A stretch of DNA of 64,000 nt from Myxococcales bacterium. Its GTDB lineage: Bacteria > Myxococcota > Polyangia > Nannocystales > Nannocystaceae. Position 1 is the first letter of the stretch. Each line of letters begins with the position of its first letter. The DNA lies in the NCBI GenBank assembly GCA_016793465.1, contig JAEUJW010000055.1, forward strand, positions 1 through 64,000, read 5' to 3'. The notes beneath the pieces were generated by a model, which was given only the letters and a program-made list of their open reading frames with translations, was not told the origin of the DNA and searched no databases. Below are positions 45,206-54,051 of this stretch, piece after piece. The translations under genes were made by a program, and so were the position numbers.

Positions 45206-46552
45206 GTGCGACGGCGCTTCAACACCGGCGGTCCGTGCCAGCCGGACATCCACTACATGCTGCCGGCGCTGCGGCGCATCCCCCAGGTCCGCGACCTCAT
45301 CGACCAGCGGGCGTACTTCGTCGTGCATGCCCCGCGCCAGGTCGGCAAGACGACGACGTTGATGGCCCTCGCCGCCGAGCTGACGCGCGAGGGTCGCTAC
45401 ACCGCGGCCCTCGTCTCGCTCGAGTGCGGCGAGCCGTTCCGCAGCGACCCCGGCGCGGCCGAGAACGCCGTGCTCGGCCCGTGGCGCCGCACCGTGAACG
45501 CCGCGCTGCCGCCCGAGCTGCGCCCCCCGCCGTGGCCCGAGGCCCTGCCCGGCGAGCGCATCCACGCCGCCCTCACCGCCTGGACCCACGCGTCTGCTCG
45601 CCCGCTCGTCCTGTTCCTCGACGAGATCGACGCGCTCCGGGACGCGGCCCTCATCTCCGTCCTACGTCAGCTGCGGACGGGTTATCCGACCCGCCCCACC
45701 GACTTCCCGTGGTCGCTCGCGCTGGTCGGCCTGCGCGATGTCCGTGACTACAGGATCACCAGCGGACCCGACGGTCGGCTCGGCACGGCCAGCCCCTTCA
45801 ACATCAAGATCGAGTCGCTGACGCTGCGTAATTTCACCGCCGACGAGGTCGCCGAGCTCTACCAGCAGCACACCGACGACACCGGCCAGCGCTTCACCCC
45901 GGACGCCCTCGCCGCGGCCTACGACGAGACGCAGGGCCAGCCCTGGCTGGTCAACGCCTTCGCCCGTCAGCTGACCGAGGTCCTCGTCGTCGACCGCAGC
46001 GCCGCGATCGGCGCTGACGACGTGATCAGAGCCCGGCAGATCCTCATCGGTCGCATGGACACCCACCTCGACAGCCTGGCCGACCTCCTCCGCGAGCCGC
46101 GCGTCCACCGGATCCTCGCGCCGATGATCGCCGGTGAGGCCCTGCCGGAGGTCTCCGACGAGGACCAGCGGTTCCTCATCGACATCGGCCTCCTGCGCAT
46201 GGACACCGGCGGCGGCCTCGTGGTCGCCAACCCGACCTACCGCGAGGTCATCCTGCGCTCGCTCGCCAGCAGCAGTCGCGCCTCGTTGCCCCACATCACT
46301 CCGTCCTGGCTCACCCCCGAGGGGCGCCTCGATCCCGAGCGGCTCCTGACCGCCTTCCTCGAGTTTTGGCGCGAGCACGGCGAGGCCCTGCTCGGCACCG
46401 CCACCTACCCGGAGATCGCCCCGCACCTGGTGCTCATGGCGTTCTTCCACCGCGTCGAGAACGGCGGCGGCGTGCTCAACCGCGAATATGCCGTCCGCCG
46501 CGGCCGCGTCGACCTGGTCCTCCGCTACGGCCCCGTCCGCGTGGCCATGTAG
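45206..46552 (+). CDS. AAA ATPase with C-terminal nuclease domain, cut by an in-frame TAG
   Basis: 448 residues from GTG 45206 (start RRRFNTGGPC, as is usual for this family of AAA-like proteins; the frame itself opens at a TTG at 45170). Walker A is APRQVGKTTTL near residue 42 and Walker B VLFLDEIDAL near 137; a winged-helix region follows. The C-terminus enters a PD-(D/E)XK fold at VRRGRVDLVLRYGPVRVAM, where a TAG at 46550-46552 ends translation. The same frame continues for 67 more codons as sensible protein. Related proteins carry E-L-K at this place, so GAG to TAG removes the catalytic Glu and the end of the nuclease. Family role unknown, possibly mobile-element or defence related. Confidence 0.8.
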   Translation: MRRRFNTGGPCQPDIHYMLPALRRIPQVRDLIDQRAYFVVHAPRQVGKTTTLMALAAELTREGRYTAALVSLECGEPFRSDPGAAENAVLGPWRRTVNAALPPELRPPPWPEALPGERIHAALTAWTHASARPLVLFLDEIDALRDAALISVLRQLRTGYPTRPTDFPWSLALVGLRDVRDYRITSGPDGRLGTASPFNIKIESLTLRNFTADEVAELYQQHTDDTGQRFTPDALAAAYDETQGQPWLVNAFARQLTEVLVVDRSAAIGADDVIRARQILIGRMDTHLDSLADLLREPRVHRILAPMIAGEALPEVSDEDQRFLIDIGLLRMDTGGGLVVANPTYREVILRSLASSSRASLPHITPSWLTPEGRLDPERLLTAFLEFWREHGEALLGTATYPEIAPHLVLMAFFHRVENGGGVLNREYAVRRGRVDLVLRYGPVRVAM

Positions 46553-46756
46553 CTGAAGGTCTGGCGCGACGGCGGCAAGAACCCCCGCATCTCGGGCCTC
46601 AAACAGCTCGACGGCTACCTCGCAGGCCTCGGCCTCGACTCCGGCTGGCTCATCATCTTCGACCAGCGCGCCGGCCTCCCACCCGTCGAGGACCGCACCC
46701 GCGCCGAGCTGGTGACCATGGACAACGGCCGCCGCATCACGATCGTCCACGCGTGA
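46553..46756 (+). pseudogene. Continuation of the ATPase-nuclease gene beyond the TAG
   Basis: In the frame of the preceding gene the sequence reads LKVWRDGGKNPRISGLKQLD and on to MDNGRRITIVHA before a TGA at 46754-46756. Composition and codon use match the upstream gene. It has no start codon or ribosome site of its own, so it is expressed only by readthrough or after reversion. Confidence 0.75.
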
Positions 46757-46785
46757 GGCGGACCGCTCCGCGCGCGGCGCTCGGC

Positions 46786-47400
46786 TCAGGCGCGCAGGGT
46801 GGCGAGGAGCTCCGCCAGCAGCGCGTCGAGGTCGAGCGGGCGCATCTCGCAGCCGAACAGCGACTTCTGGTGGAGCACCGCGAGCAGCAGCGGCGAGACC
46901 AGCTGCAGGGCGAGCATGCGCGGGTCGCGGCCGGTCAGCTCGCCGCGGGCCTGGTGGCGCTCGATGCGGGCCTCGACGCAGCGCAGGGTCGGCTCGAGCA
47001 GGTTGCGCAGGTAGCTTGGGCCGAGCAGCGGCGACTCGAGGCCCGCGCGCAGGCCGAACGCGTGGATCTTGCCGAGCGGGCTGTGCTCGAGGCCGATGCG
47101 GATGAGGCCGAGCGCCCACCCGAGCGACTCGGCGGCGGTGGCCTGCAGCGGCTCGGTGGCGACCAGCGCGACCCAGCGGGCGCCCTGGCGCAGGCAGTCG
47201 TCGAGGTAGGCGACGATCACCGCGTCGCGGTCGCCGAAGTAGTGGCGCAGCGTCGCCGTGCTGACCCCGGCCGCCGCCGCCAGCTCGTGCATGCTCGCGC
47301 CCACTCCGTCGGCCTCCGCGAGCCGCCGGCCGATGCGCTCGAGCAGCCCCGCGCGCGTCGCCTCGAAGTCCGCGTTGCGGCTCCCGGCCCGCCTTCCCAT
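46786..47400 (-). CDS. TetR-family regulator
   Basis: 204 residues. The DNA-binding region reads MHELAAAAGVSTATLRHYFG, followed by a helical effector domain (GLESPLLGPSYLRNLLEPTL). Upstream lies a 150-bp unusually AT-rich space leading to the divergent lipoprotein gene at 47552, with a palindrome at 47515-47533. The start ATG is directly followed by basic residues (GRRAGSRN) typical of TetR N-termini. Ligand and targets unknown; the lipoprotein gene is the obvious candidate target. Confidence 0.88.
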   Translation of the reverse strand: MGRRAGSRNADFEATRAGLLERIGRRLAEADGVGASMHELAAAAGVSTATLRHYFGDRDAVIVAYLDDCLRQGARWVALVATEPLQATAAESLGWALGLIRIGLEHSPLGKIHAFGLRAGLESPLLGPSYLRNLLEPTLRCVEARIERHQARGELTGRDPRMLALQLVSPLLLAVLHQKSLFGCEMRPLDLDALLAELLATLRA

Positions 47401-47514
47401 ACGAAATAAATATCCTACGTCTGCCTAAGATATCAAGGGCTCTAACGCGCATCAAAAAAATATGCGTCGGCGAGCTTGACGGCGGCCAGGACCCGTTACA
47501 ATTGATTATCCAAA

Positions 47515-47533
47515 ATCGGATATTTTATCCGAT
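47515..47533. promoter_or_regulatory. Palindromic operator candidate ahead of the lipoprotein gene
   Basis: ATCGGATA and TATCCGAT are exact inverted 8-bp arms around TTT, just before GGAGGATG and the lipoprotein ATG at 47552. A second weaker repeat (CGCAT / ATGCG around an A-rich loop) lies about 60 bp upstream. The divergent TetR regulator is the likely binder. Confidence 0.5.
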
Positions 47534-47551
47534 GGAGGATGAACGACCGCC

Positions 47552-49027
47552 ATGCCCCGCCCGTACGCCCTGCTCCTGCCCGCCCTGCTGCTGCCCGCCT
47601 GCGCCGACGCCCCGGCCGCGTCCGACGCCTCGACCACGGAGGCCGCGACCGGCGCGGGCGAGACGGCCGCGGACCCCTCGACCTCGACGGACGCGCCGAC
47701 CACGGGCGGCGGGGGCGAGACCGACGCGGCGACGAGCGGGGGCGAGGCCGCGGGCTGGCACTGCGTGTACGACAACAAGTTCACGCAGCAGGAGGAGTGC
47801 CGCGACTACGTGGGCGGCGGCTGGAGCGACGAGCAGGTCGCGGCCGACTGCGCCGAGGCGGGGGGCGGCGCGCCGCTGGCGGGCCCGTGCGACTACCCGG
47901 CGATCCTCGGCACCTGCGAGCTGCCGGGCGAGCCCGACGCCTACGTGCGCCTGGTGTTCCCCGGCGACGACGCCGGGCAGTGCCAGGGCCTGCAGACCGG
48001 CTGCGAGGTGTTCGGCGGCGGCACGTTCACGCCGGCCGGCGTGTGCGAGGAGCCGGTCGACCCCGACCCCGACGGCGCCGCGTTCGAGTGGCCGATCTTG
48101 CAGTGCCTCGATCCGCTGCCCGGCGAGCCGCCCGGCGAGGGCGAGGGCGGTCAGGTGTGCACGTGGACCATGATCTCGGGCTGCACCGAGCCCGGGCGCA
48201 AGTTCGCCGAGTACGGGGCCTGCGAGACCGTGCTGACCCAGCGGCCGTACGCCCCGGTCCCGCCGGTCCCGCCGCCGCAGGAGCCCGACGCGCGCCTCGA
48301 CGACCCGGCCTACGTGGCCGAGCTCGACTGGGTGCGCGAGCAGGTCGAGGCCTGCGCCTGCGTGTGCTGCCACCAGACCAGCGTGACGCCCGGCGGCGCG
48401 AGCGTGTGGGACATCGAGGCCCCGGGCAACTGGATCTCCAGCTTCTCGCCCTACGGCCTGGCGTTCGCCGGCGGGTTCATCGACAGCTCGCTGCTCGGCG
48501 CCTACCCGGCCGAGCAGAACAACGGCTTCACGCGCGAGGGCATCGGCATCCCCTCGACCGACCCCGCCCGCATGATCGCGTTCTTCGCCGCCGAGCTCAA
48601 CCACCGCGGCATCGACCCCACCGAGTTCGCGGACGACGACCCCACCCCCAAGCCGTTCTACGACCAGTCGATCTACGAGCCCGCCGCCTGCGACGCCGAC
48701 CAGGGCGTCGACGCGGACGGCACCGTGCGCTGGACCGGCGGGCCCGCGCGCTACATCTACGTGCTCGACCAGAGCGCCGCCAACCCCGGCGTGCCGCCCA
48801 ACCTCGACCTCCCCGCGGGCACGCGCTGGCGCCTCGACGCGCGCGCCGGCCAGACCCCGCGGGTCACCGGCGAGGTGAAGTACGGCGAGCTGCCGCCCGG
48901 GCTGTTGCAGGGCTTCCCGGCGGCCGGCGAGGCCGCGCCGCTCGAGTCGGGGCAGACCTACTACCTCTACGTGCTGGCCGACATCGGCGTGCCGATCACC
49001 CGCTGCCTGTTCGACTACGCCGGCTGA
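47552..49027 (+). CDS. Large Cys-rich lipoprotein with CxxCH motif
   Basis: 491 residues. The signal peptide ends LLLPAC and an Ala/Thr/Gly linker of about 45 residues follows. The mature part has about twenty Cys. Near residue 275, EACACVCCHQ contains CxxCH, a possible haem c attachment site, though a disulfide knot is equally possible. Later segments include GFTREGIGIPSTDPARMIAF and WTGGPARYIYVLDQSA. Probably a surface or periplasmic protein; no enzyme family recognised. GGAGGATG ahead of the start includes a good ribosome site, though slightly far from the ATG. It ends back-to-back with the next gene (TGATCA). Confidence 0.75.
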   Translation: MPRPYALLLPALLLPACADAPAASDASTTEAATGAGETAADPSTSTDAPTTGGGGETDAATSGGEAAGWHCVYDNKFTQQEECRDYVGGGWSDEQVAADCAEAGGGAPLAGPCDYPAILGTCELPGEPDAYVRLVFPGDDAGQCQGLQTGCEVFGGGTFTPAGVCEEPVDPDPDGAAFEWPILQCLDPLPGEPPGEGEGGQVCTWTMISGCTEPGRKFAEYGACETVLTQRPYAPVPPVPPPQEPDARLDDPAYVAELDWVREQVEACACVCCHQTSVTPGGASVWDIEAPGNWISSFSPYGLAFAGGFIDSSLLGAYPAEQNNGFTREGIGIPSTDPARMIAFFAAELNHRGIDPTEFADDDPTPKPFYDQSIYEPAACDADQGVDADGTVRWTGGPARYIYVLDQSAANPGVPPNLDLPAGTRWRLDARAGQTPRVTGEVKYGELPPGLLQGFPAAGEAAPLESGQTYYLYVLADIGVPITRCLFDYAG

Positions 49028-49696
49028 TCAGCGCCGCAGCGCGCGGAACACCAGGATGTGCCCGGCGAGCGCGACCATCACCAGGAAGCCGGGCAGCCAC
49101 ACGTACGGCACGCGGAGGACGAGCACGTTCGGCGGGCCCGCGAGGAACACGCGCAGCGGGCCCGGCAGCGACAGGATCGCGATGGTGACGATGTTGACGA
49201 GCAGGGCCAGCCCGAGCACGTTCCACGCGAGCACGAGGCCCCGGCTGCGGGCCGCGAAGGGCACCACGAGGAGGGCGGCGGCGCCGGTGAGGATGTCGTA
49301 GTTGAGGCCCGAGAAGGTCATCTGCGGCGGCAAGGCGCCCTCGCTCGACCACGCGTGCATCATCAGCTCGAGCGGCAGCCGGAACGCCTGTAGGCCGACG
49401 AGCGCGGCCAGCGGCGCGCGCTGGACCAGCGCCCGGGCGCTCGCGCTGCGCAGGGCGAACCACAGCGTGCAGGCCAGCGCGGGCCCGAGCAGGATGAGCG
49501 GCCGCGGCGGGGCGCCGTCCGCCAGCACGCCCGAGGCGGCGAGGGCGAGCAGCGCCGCGAGGTAGGCCGCGAGCCCGGCGCCGACGCGCGCCGCGGGCCC
49601 GCCGGCGCGGCGCACCAGCGCGACCACGCCGGCCGCGACGAGCAGGACGAGGGCGACGAAGCCGAGCTCGAGCGGTGTGGACGGACTCGGGACCAT
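49028..49696 (-). CDS. Seven-helix integral membrane protein of unknown function
   Basis: 222 residues with about six or seven hydrophobic helices (LGFVALVLLVAAGVVALV, GAGLAAYLAALLALAASG, LVLAWNVLGLALLVNIVTIA). The loops are short and no catalytic motif is visible. Its stop codon touches that of the lipoprotein gene (49027/49028), leaving no intergenic space. Function cannot be assigned. Confidence 0.78.
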   Translation of the reverse strand: MVPSPSTPLELGFVALVLLVAAGVVALVRRAGGPAARVGAGLAAYLAALLALAASGVLADGAPPRPLILLGPALACTLWFALRSASARALVQRAPLAALVGLQAFRLPLELMMHAWSSEGALPPQMTFSGLNYDILTGAAALLVVPFAARSRGLVLAWNVLGLALLVNIVTIAILSLPGPLRVFLAGPPNVLVLRVPYVWLPGFLVMVALAGHILVFRALRR

Positions 49697-49731
49697 GGCC
49701 CCACGGTATCACGCGGGGCCGCGGCGCGGAC

Positions 49732-50418
49732 TCAGGCGTTGATGCGGACCTCGGCCTCGACGAGCGCGTAGAGCCGGTTGTCGAAGTTCTCGTGGTCGTG
49801 CGGGTCGGGGGCCAGCTCGGCGATCACGTGGCGGGTGAGATCGGCGACGGTCGTGAGCGTGGCGGTCCGGCCGCCGGCCGCCAGCGCGACCGGCACGCCG
49901 TTGTTGAGCGCGACGCCGAGGCGACGGACCATGTTCAGCGAGGCGAGGCCGCCCGAGTAGCCGCCGAAGGCCTGGTTGAGCGCGTAGCGCTCGACCTCGG
50001 CGTCGGTCCAGCGCAGCGGCCGGGGCGCGAGCGCGGCGAACCTCCGCACGAGGTGCGACGGCAGGCCGAGGTGCCAGGCCCGGTCGTGCGCGAAGGCCTG
50101 CACGACCCGCAGCGCGCCCGGGTCGATGTCCCAGGCGTCGTCGTCGAGCAGCAGCAGCTCGCGCAGCGCGTGCGGCCGCGGGCGCCCGGGCTCGCGCTCG
50201 ATGGCGCAGGCGAGCAGGCGCACGCCGACCTCGACGTAGCAGCGGCCGCGCAGCAGCGCGGCGTGGTCGTCGTCGCCGAGCTGTCCGCAAGGACAGCCGA
50301 GGAGCGCCGCGACCTCGCGCGGCGGATCGTAGAGATATGTGCTCAGCTCGGGCAGCGGGAGCAGCAGCGCGCGGTCGTACGAGAGCTCGGTCGGCACGGG
50401 GGAGGCAGTGTGCCGCAC
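49732..50418 (-). CDS. Hypothetical protein (228 aa)
   Basis: Soluble protein with no signal peptide. Segments such as REVAALLGCPCGQLGDDDHA, LVRRFAALAPRPLRWTDAEV and HDHENFDNRLYALVEAEVRI give a helical, acidic protein with two Cys near residues 42-44. No domain recognised. The downstream gap (49697-49731) to the membrane-protein gene is 35 bp on the same strand, so co-transcription is possible. Confidence 0.68.
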   Translation of the reverse strand: MRHTASPVPTELSYDRALLLPLPELSTYLYDPPREVAALLGCPCGQLGDDDHAALLRGRCYVEVGVRLLACAIEREPGRPRPHALRELLLLDDDAWDIDPGALRVVQAFAHDRAWHLGLPSHLVRRFAALAPRPLRWTDAEVERYALNQAFGGYSGGLASLNMVRRLGVALNNGVPVALAAGGRTATLTTVADLTRHVIAELAPDPHDHENFDNRLYALVEAEVRINA

Positions 50419-50451
50419 CGCCGCGACGACCGACAGCGCGGGCCATGATTA

Positions 50452-51150
50452 TTAAATGGCGTCCGCGTGCCAGCCCTCGTCGCACACGAAGTCGTCGGGG
50501 CCGGCCAGCGCCTGCCGCACGCACTCGAAGGCGGTCGCGTCGTCGGCCGCCAGGCACTGCTCGTAGGTCGCGCCGGCCGGCAGCTCGACGATCTGCGCCG
50601 GCGACACGTTGTAGGACACGTCCTCGCCCTCCCACTTGCGCCACACCGCGGTGCCGTCGTCGCGGATCCACAGGTAGCCGTTGCCGTAGTAGAGCTCGCC
50701 CTCGACGGCGAGGCGCCAGCGGATCAGCCCCGGCGTGCGGTCGCGCAGGGCCACGAGCGCGCACTCGAGCGCCGCGGTGTCGACCATGGCGCCCTCGATG
50801 CACATGCCCTCGCAGTATTGCGCGTAGGACGCGTCGACGAGCGGGCAGATCGACTCGGCGCAGGTCGGCATCGACGGGTCCTCCCACCCTTCGCCCGGGT
50901 CGTCGACGACGCACGGGCACAGCTGCGGCGGCTCCGCGGAGGTCGAGTCGTCGGAGGTCGAGTCGTCGGAGGTCGAGCCGTCGGTCGTCGAGTCGCCGGT
51001 CGTCACCGGCGGGTCGGCGCTGGCTTCGCCGGTGGAGGACACGTCGGACATGTGCTCGCTGAGCAGGCCGTCCTTGCCTTCGCAGGCGGCGAGCGCCAGC
51101 GCCAGAAGGAGGGCAGGGAGGCGAGGGGAGATCAGGCCAAGGTGATGCAT
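50452..51150 (-). CDS. Lipoprotein with Asp-Ser-Thr linker repeats
   Basis: 232 residues from ATG 51150 (a longer frame opens at 51186). The signal peptide ends LALALAAC. The linker includes three repeats of DSTSD/DGSTS type (15-bp units near 50940-51000). The mature domain is Cys-rich (LCPCVVDDPG, SICPLVDASYAQYCEGMC) and ends FVCDEGWHADAI. It resembles the lipoproteins at 29228 and 35443 in layout only. Function unknown. Confidence 0.76.
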   Translation of the reverse strand: MHHLGLISPRLPALLLALALAACEGKDGLLSEHMSDVSSTGEASADPPVTTGDSTTDGSTSDDSTSDDSTSAEPPQLCPCVVDDPGEGWEDPSMPTCAESICPLVDASYAQYCEGMCIEGAMVDTAALECALVALRDRTPGLIRWRLAVEGELYYGNGYLWIRDDGTAVWRKWEGEDVSYNVSPAQIVELPAGATYEQCLAADDATAFECVRQALAGPDDFVCDEGWHADAI

Positions 51151-51478
51151 GACAGGAGGTTGCCCGCCGGTTCGCCGATCCGTCACAGGTCGTTAATTAT
51201 TTGATTATTAAAGACTTCGGCGCGTGCGCGAGCGGACGCGAGTATGACGCCGATGTCAGGGGCCGAGCCTGTCATGCAGCGAGGTCACGAACGTCGGCGT
51301 GGCGAGGGCCGGCGTCCGTCGCGCGTCACTTGCCCGGCTCGCGCTCGGTCCGGTGTCGTAGCAGGCCATGGGCCGCGACGTCGTGCAGCGAGGTCAGCGG
51401 GAGCGGCCCGTCCGTCGCGCCCCGGCCGACCCCACGCCGGGCGCCGACGAGCGCGCGTCCCGTGTTACACAGTCCGTC
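51151..51478. promoter_or_regulatory. Divergent promoter region of two lipoprotein genes
   Basis: The 330-bp gap holds an AT-rich island (GTTAATTATTTGATTATTAA, 51191 onward), probably a promoter for the minus-strand lipoprotein. Two similar stretches, TCATGCAGCGAGGTCACG (about 51272) and TCGTGCAGCGAGGTCAGC (about 51383), form an imperfect direct repeat that could be a regulator site. No gene seen. Confidence 0.4.
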
Positions 51479-52066
51479 ATGCCCGGGACTGGAAAGTTCG
51501 TCCTCCTCGTCGCGCTCCTCCTCGCCTGCGGCGACAGCGGCGGCGGCGACGGCGGCACCGACGCGACCACCACCGCCGTCGGCACGACCACCGCCGTCCC
51601 GACGACCGGCGACGACACGACGACGGCCACCACCGGCGCCCCGGCCGAGTGGGACGAGTGCACGCAGATCGGCCTCGAGCCGCCCGAGGTCCAGCAGACC
51701 GCCGCGGTCGGCATCATCCCCCAGGCCGTCGGCGGAGCGATCGCCGACGGCACCTACGTGCTCAGCAAATACGAGGTCTTCGGCGCCACCGGCCTGACCT
51801 CGGACACCCTCTCCGGCGCCCTCACGTTCAGCAGCCCGGCCTTCCAGCTCCGCACCCTCGACGACACCGCCCACGGCACCTTCACCACCGCCGGATCCGA
51901 CCTCACCCGCACCGTCGAGTGCGCCTGCTCCCGCGCCCTCGCGGCCTGCGAGATGTCCACCCAGACCCCCACGACCCACCCCTACAGCGCCTTCGACGAC
52001 ACGCTGCTGGTGTTCTCGGACTACATCAACGGCGGCACCGCGCTCGCCACCTATATCAAACAGTGA
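51479..52066 (+). CDS. Small lipoprotein with Thr-rich linker
   Basis: 195 residues from ATG 51479. The signal peptide ends LLVALLLAC; residues 17-58 are Gly/Asp then Thr-rich. The mature domain of about 130 residues is beta-rich (GTYVLSKYEVFGATGLTSDT, HGTFTTAGSDLTRTVECACS) with four Cys near CACSRALAACEM, resembling a small beta-barrel or sandwich. No family recognised. Confidence 0.76.
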   Translation: MPGTGKFVLLVALLLACGDSGGGDGGTDATTTAVGTTTAVPTTGDDTTTATTGAPAEWDECTQIGLEPPEVQQTAAVGIIPQAVGGAIADGTYVLSKYEVFGATGLTSDTLSGALTFSSPAFQLRTLDDTAHGTFTTAGSDLTRTVECACSRALAACEMSTQTPTTHPYSAFDDTLLVFSDYINGGTALATYIKQ

Positions 52067-52471
52067 GCACTCCGCCGAGTGCACGGCCGCCGTCGTAAAC
52101 GATGGCCTGGTAGATCATTATCGGTCGCACGGACTGGAATCAGCATGCGCACGGTGTCACCAAAAATTGTATATAAACGCCGTTATGTTTCGCAGACTGC
52201 CGCTGAGGTCGGATCCAAGTGGAACAGGTTCCACTTTCGAATTAGGGTTCGGCAAGCACACGGCAGTTGTGGGGTCGCCGCGGATGTCGATCGCCATTTC
52301 ACCACGGTACACCATCCGTGAGACAGCAGTCACAACTTGGCAAGGAGTATCGGCACGTAGGGGTCGCTGCGCCGAGGACAGTGTTGAATCCCATCCGACG
52401 GTGGCAACGGCCTCGTTATAGCGAGGCCGGATTCATCCTGCTCTACTGCGCCGATAAGGCGAACAAGCTGT
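52067..52471. other. Lower-GC gap with a palindrome, no gene called
   Basis: About 400 bases of roughly 52% G+C mark the edge of the accessory segment. Small overlapping ORFs (52079-52321, 52167-52421, 52267-52641) have no ribosome site and unconvincing composition. AGTGGAAC and GTTCCACT at 52218-52235 form an exact inverted repeat with a two-base spacer, a possible regulator or recombination site. Confidence 0.4.
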
Positions 52472-53251
52472 CTAATCCACAGCCTCCCAACTTGAGAGTT
52501 TTTGATATAGCGTGTCAACGACACGAACCAAATCGGCATCGTCTAGGTATGACTGATATCCGATCGTGTCCCGAAGCCCCACAATCGGATCTAGCGTTCG
52601 TTCCAGACGAAGCGGCAGCAAGTAATCAGAAGTACGCTTAGCTGCAGCTCGGCGGCCAACCTCGAGCTCGAATTTACTCCAATCCTTCACAGGGTATTTG
52701 TTGGAGAGACAAAGGACCATATATCGCGCTTCCTGAGAATAGATCTGTGCCAATTCGCGCTCAACATCTTTACCCCAGAGCCTTGCCGTTTCGTTAAAGT
52801 CATAGAAGACCTCGATTCCACGGGCCTCCAATGCCCTTACTAATTTTAGTACACGATCGCGGTCCTCGCCCGCAAAACTGACAGCAACATCATAGTCGTA
52901 CTCGTCTTTGCGAATCTTCACCAGCGATCGAACGCGTTCAAAGTCCACATGATCCAAGTAAAAGCGAAAAACAGGATCATCGATTGACAGGGTGTCCGAT
53001 TCAAAAATGAGAATGTCACCAAGGCCGCGCTCCTCAATTGCTTTTTGCAGCGAATCCATGGCGCGATAAAAGCTGGTAGACTTTCGCTTTCGGATATCGG
53101 GCTCCTGGATTGGGCCTACGATCTTCCGGTAGAGCTCAGCCTTGCTAATTTGACTTTTTGCACTGCGTGCCAGCGCATCAACGATTTCGAGAAATGTACT
53201 ATGCACCGCTCTGGCCTGACGACGTCCTTGAGCTAAACCCACAAGTCGCAA
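52472..53251 (-). CDS. TIR-domain effector protein
   Basis: Up to 259 residues from a TTG at 53251; GTG at 53242 or 53206 are alternatives. Residues 15-110 look like a helical, possibly winged-helix domain (FLEIVDALARSAKSQISKAE). Residues 118-240 are a TIR domain: YDYDVAVSFAGEDRDRVLKL, GIEVFYDFNETARLWGKDV, and WSKFELEVGRR, in which E195 is the candidate NADase Glu. Bacterial TIR proteins degrade NAD+ or make signalling nucleotides upon phage infection. The start overlaps the stop of the ATPase gene upstream, so the two are co-translated. Low GC relative to the backbone indicates transfer. Confidence 0.88.
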   Translation of the reverse strand: MRLVGLAQGRRQARAVHSTFLEIVDALARSAKSQISKAELYRKIVGPIQEPDIRKRKSTSFYRAMDSLQKAIEERGLGDILIFESDTLSIDDPVFRFYLDHVDFERVRSLVKIRKDEYDYDVAVSFAGEDRDRVLKLVRALEARGIEVFYDFNETARLWGKDVERELAQIYSQEARYMVLCLSNKYPVKDWSKFELEVGRRAAAKRTSDYLLPLRLERTLDPIVGLRDTIGYQSYLDDADLVRVVDTLYQKLSSWEAVD

Positions 53252-54051
53252 AAGTATTTAGGGTCAAACATTCGCACCACAGAACGTCCGATCGTCGGGA
53301 GTTCCAATTGAATGGTTTTCGTTTCTTCTTGTGTCTCCTCCACGTCGGACTCTACGCACGCAATTCGGCAGATTGCCTGAAAGATCGCGGGCAGCCCTTT
53401 TGCCGCAGTGACTGCGTCCTGCGCAAAGCCCTCATTAAATGAGATATTAAGCGCCTGCTGTCCCTGGCGTAGCACATCCTTTAAGAATTGCTGATTTTGA
53501 GACCCGAGGCTGTGAACGTCATTGCGAATTGCTAACTCCGGATCAGTGCCAAGAATCTCGTCTGAGCTTTTTGCTATGCCAATCAGAAAGAACTTAATCC
53601 CGAGTTCGTGCCAGAGTTTTAACATCCTGGCGAGTTCCTGTCGGGCTTCAAAAGTTAAGTGGTGAACATCATCAACCACCACCAAAGAGAGGGCCTTAAG
53701 CCAAGGGAGCACTGCGTCGGCTGCCGGAGCTTCGGAGAATTCCTTCCCAAGGATTGCAATGAATGAGGAATCATTTGGATAAGAGCGACCGCTAAACTTA
53801 TGAATATCTCCAGAATTGGGAAAAAGCTCTCCCAAGATTTTCTCCGCAACGGTTGACTTTCCAGAACCTGATGCGCCCACCAGGGTCACATGCTTGCCCC
53901 GTGTCCGTAACGATGCACGGAGTTGTCGCATCTCCGCCGGAGCGACATAGGTCACAGTTGGGACCGTTGCTTCGTTAAACACCTGGTCCAGGGAGTATTT
54001 TCGCATTGACTGGGACAATACCGTCCTGGCGTGAGGGTCGCAACTGACCAT
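53233..54051 (-). CDS. AAA/STAND-like ATPase paired with the TIR protein
   Basis: 272 residues from ATG 54051 (ATG 54006 is an alternative). Walker A is VGASGSGKST at about 58-67 and Walker B SLVVVDDVHH at about 122-131; a sensor-like FFLIGIAKSSDE segment follows, as in AAA_22/TniB/Orc1-like ATPases. The C-terminal 100 residues are helical, ending FDPKYFCDLWV. It is probably the sensor or activator of the TIR protein, which overlaps its 3' end by 19 bases. Related ATPase pairs occur in antiphage systems, but I do not recognise this exact pair. Confidence 0.82.
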   Translation of the reverse strand: MVSCDPHARTVLSQSMRKYSLDQVFNEATVPTVTYVAPAEMRQLRASLRTRGKHVTLVGASGSGKSTVAEKILGELFPNSGDIHKFSGRSYPNDSSFIAILGKEFSEAPAADAVLPWLKALSLVVVDDVHHLTFEARQELARMLKLWHELGIKFFLIGIAKSSDEILGTDPELAIRNDVHSLGSQNQQFLKDVLRQGQQALNISFNEGFAQDAVTAAKGLPAIFQAICRIACVESDVEETQEETKTIQLELPTIGRSVVRMFDPKYFCDLWV

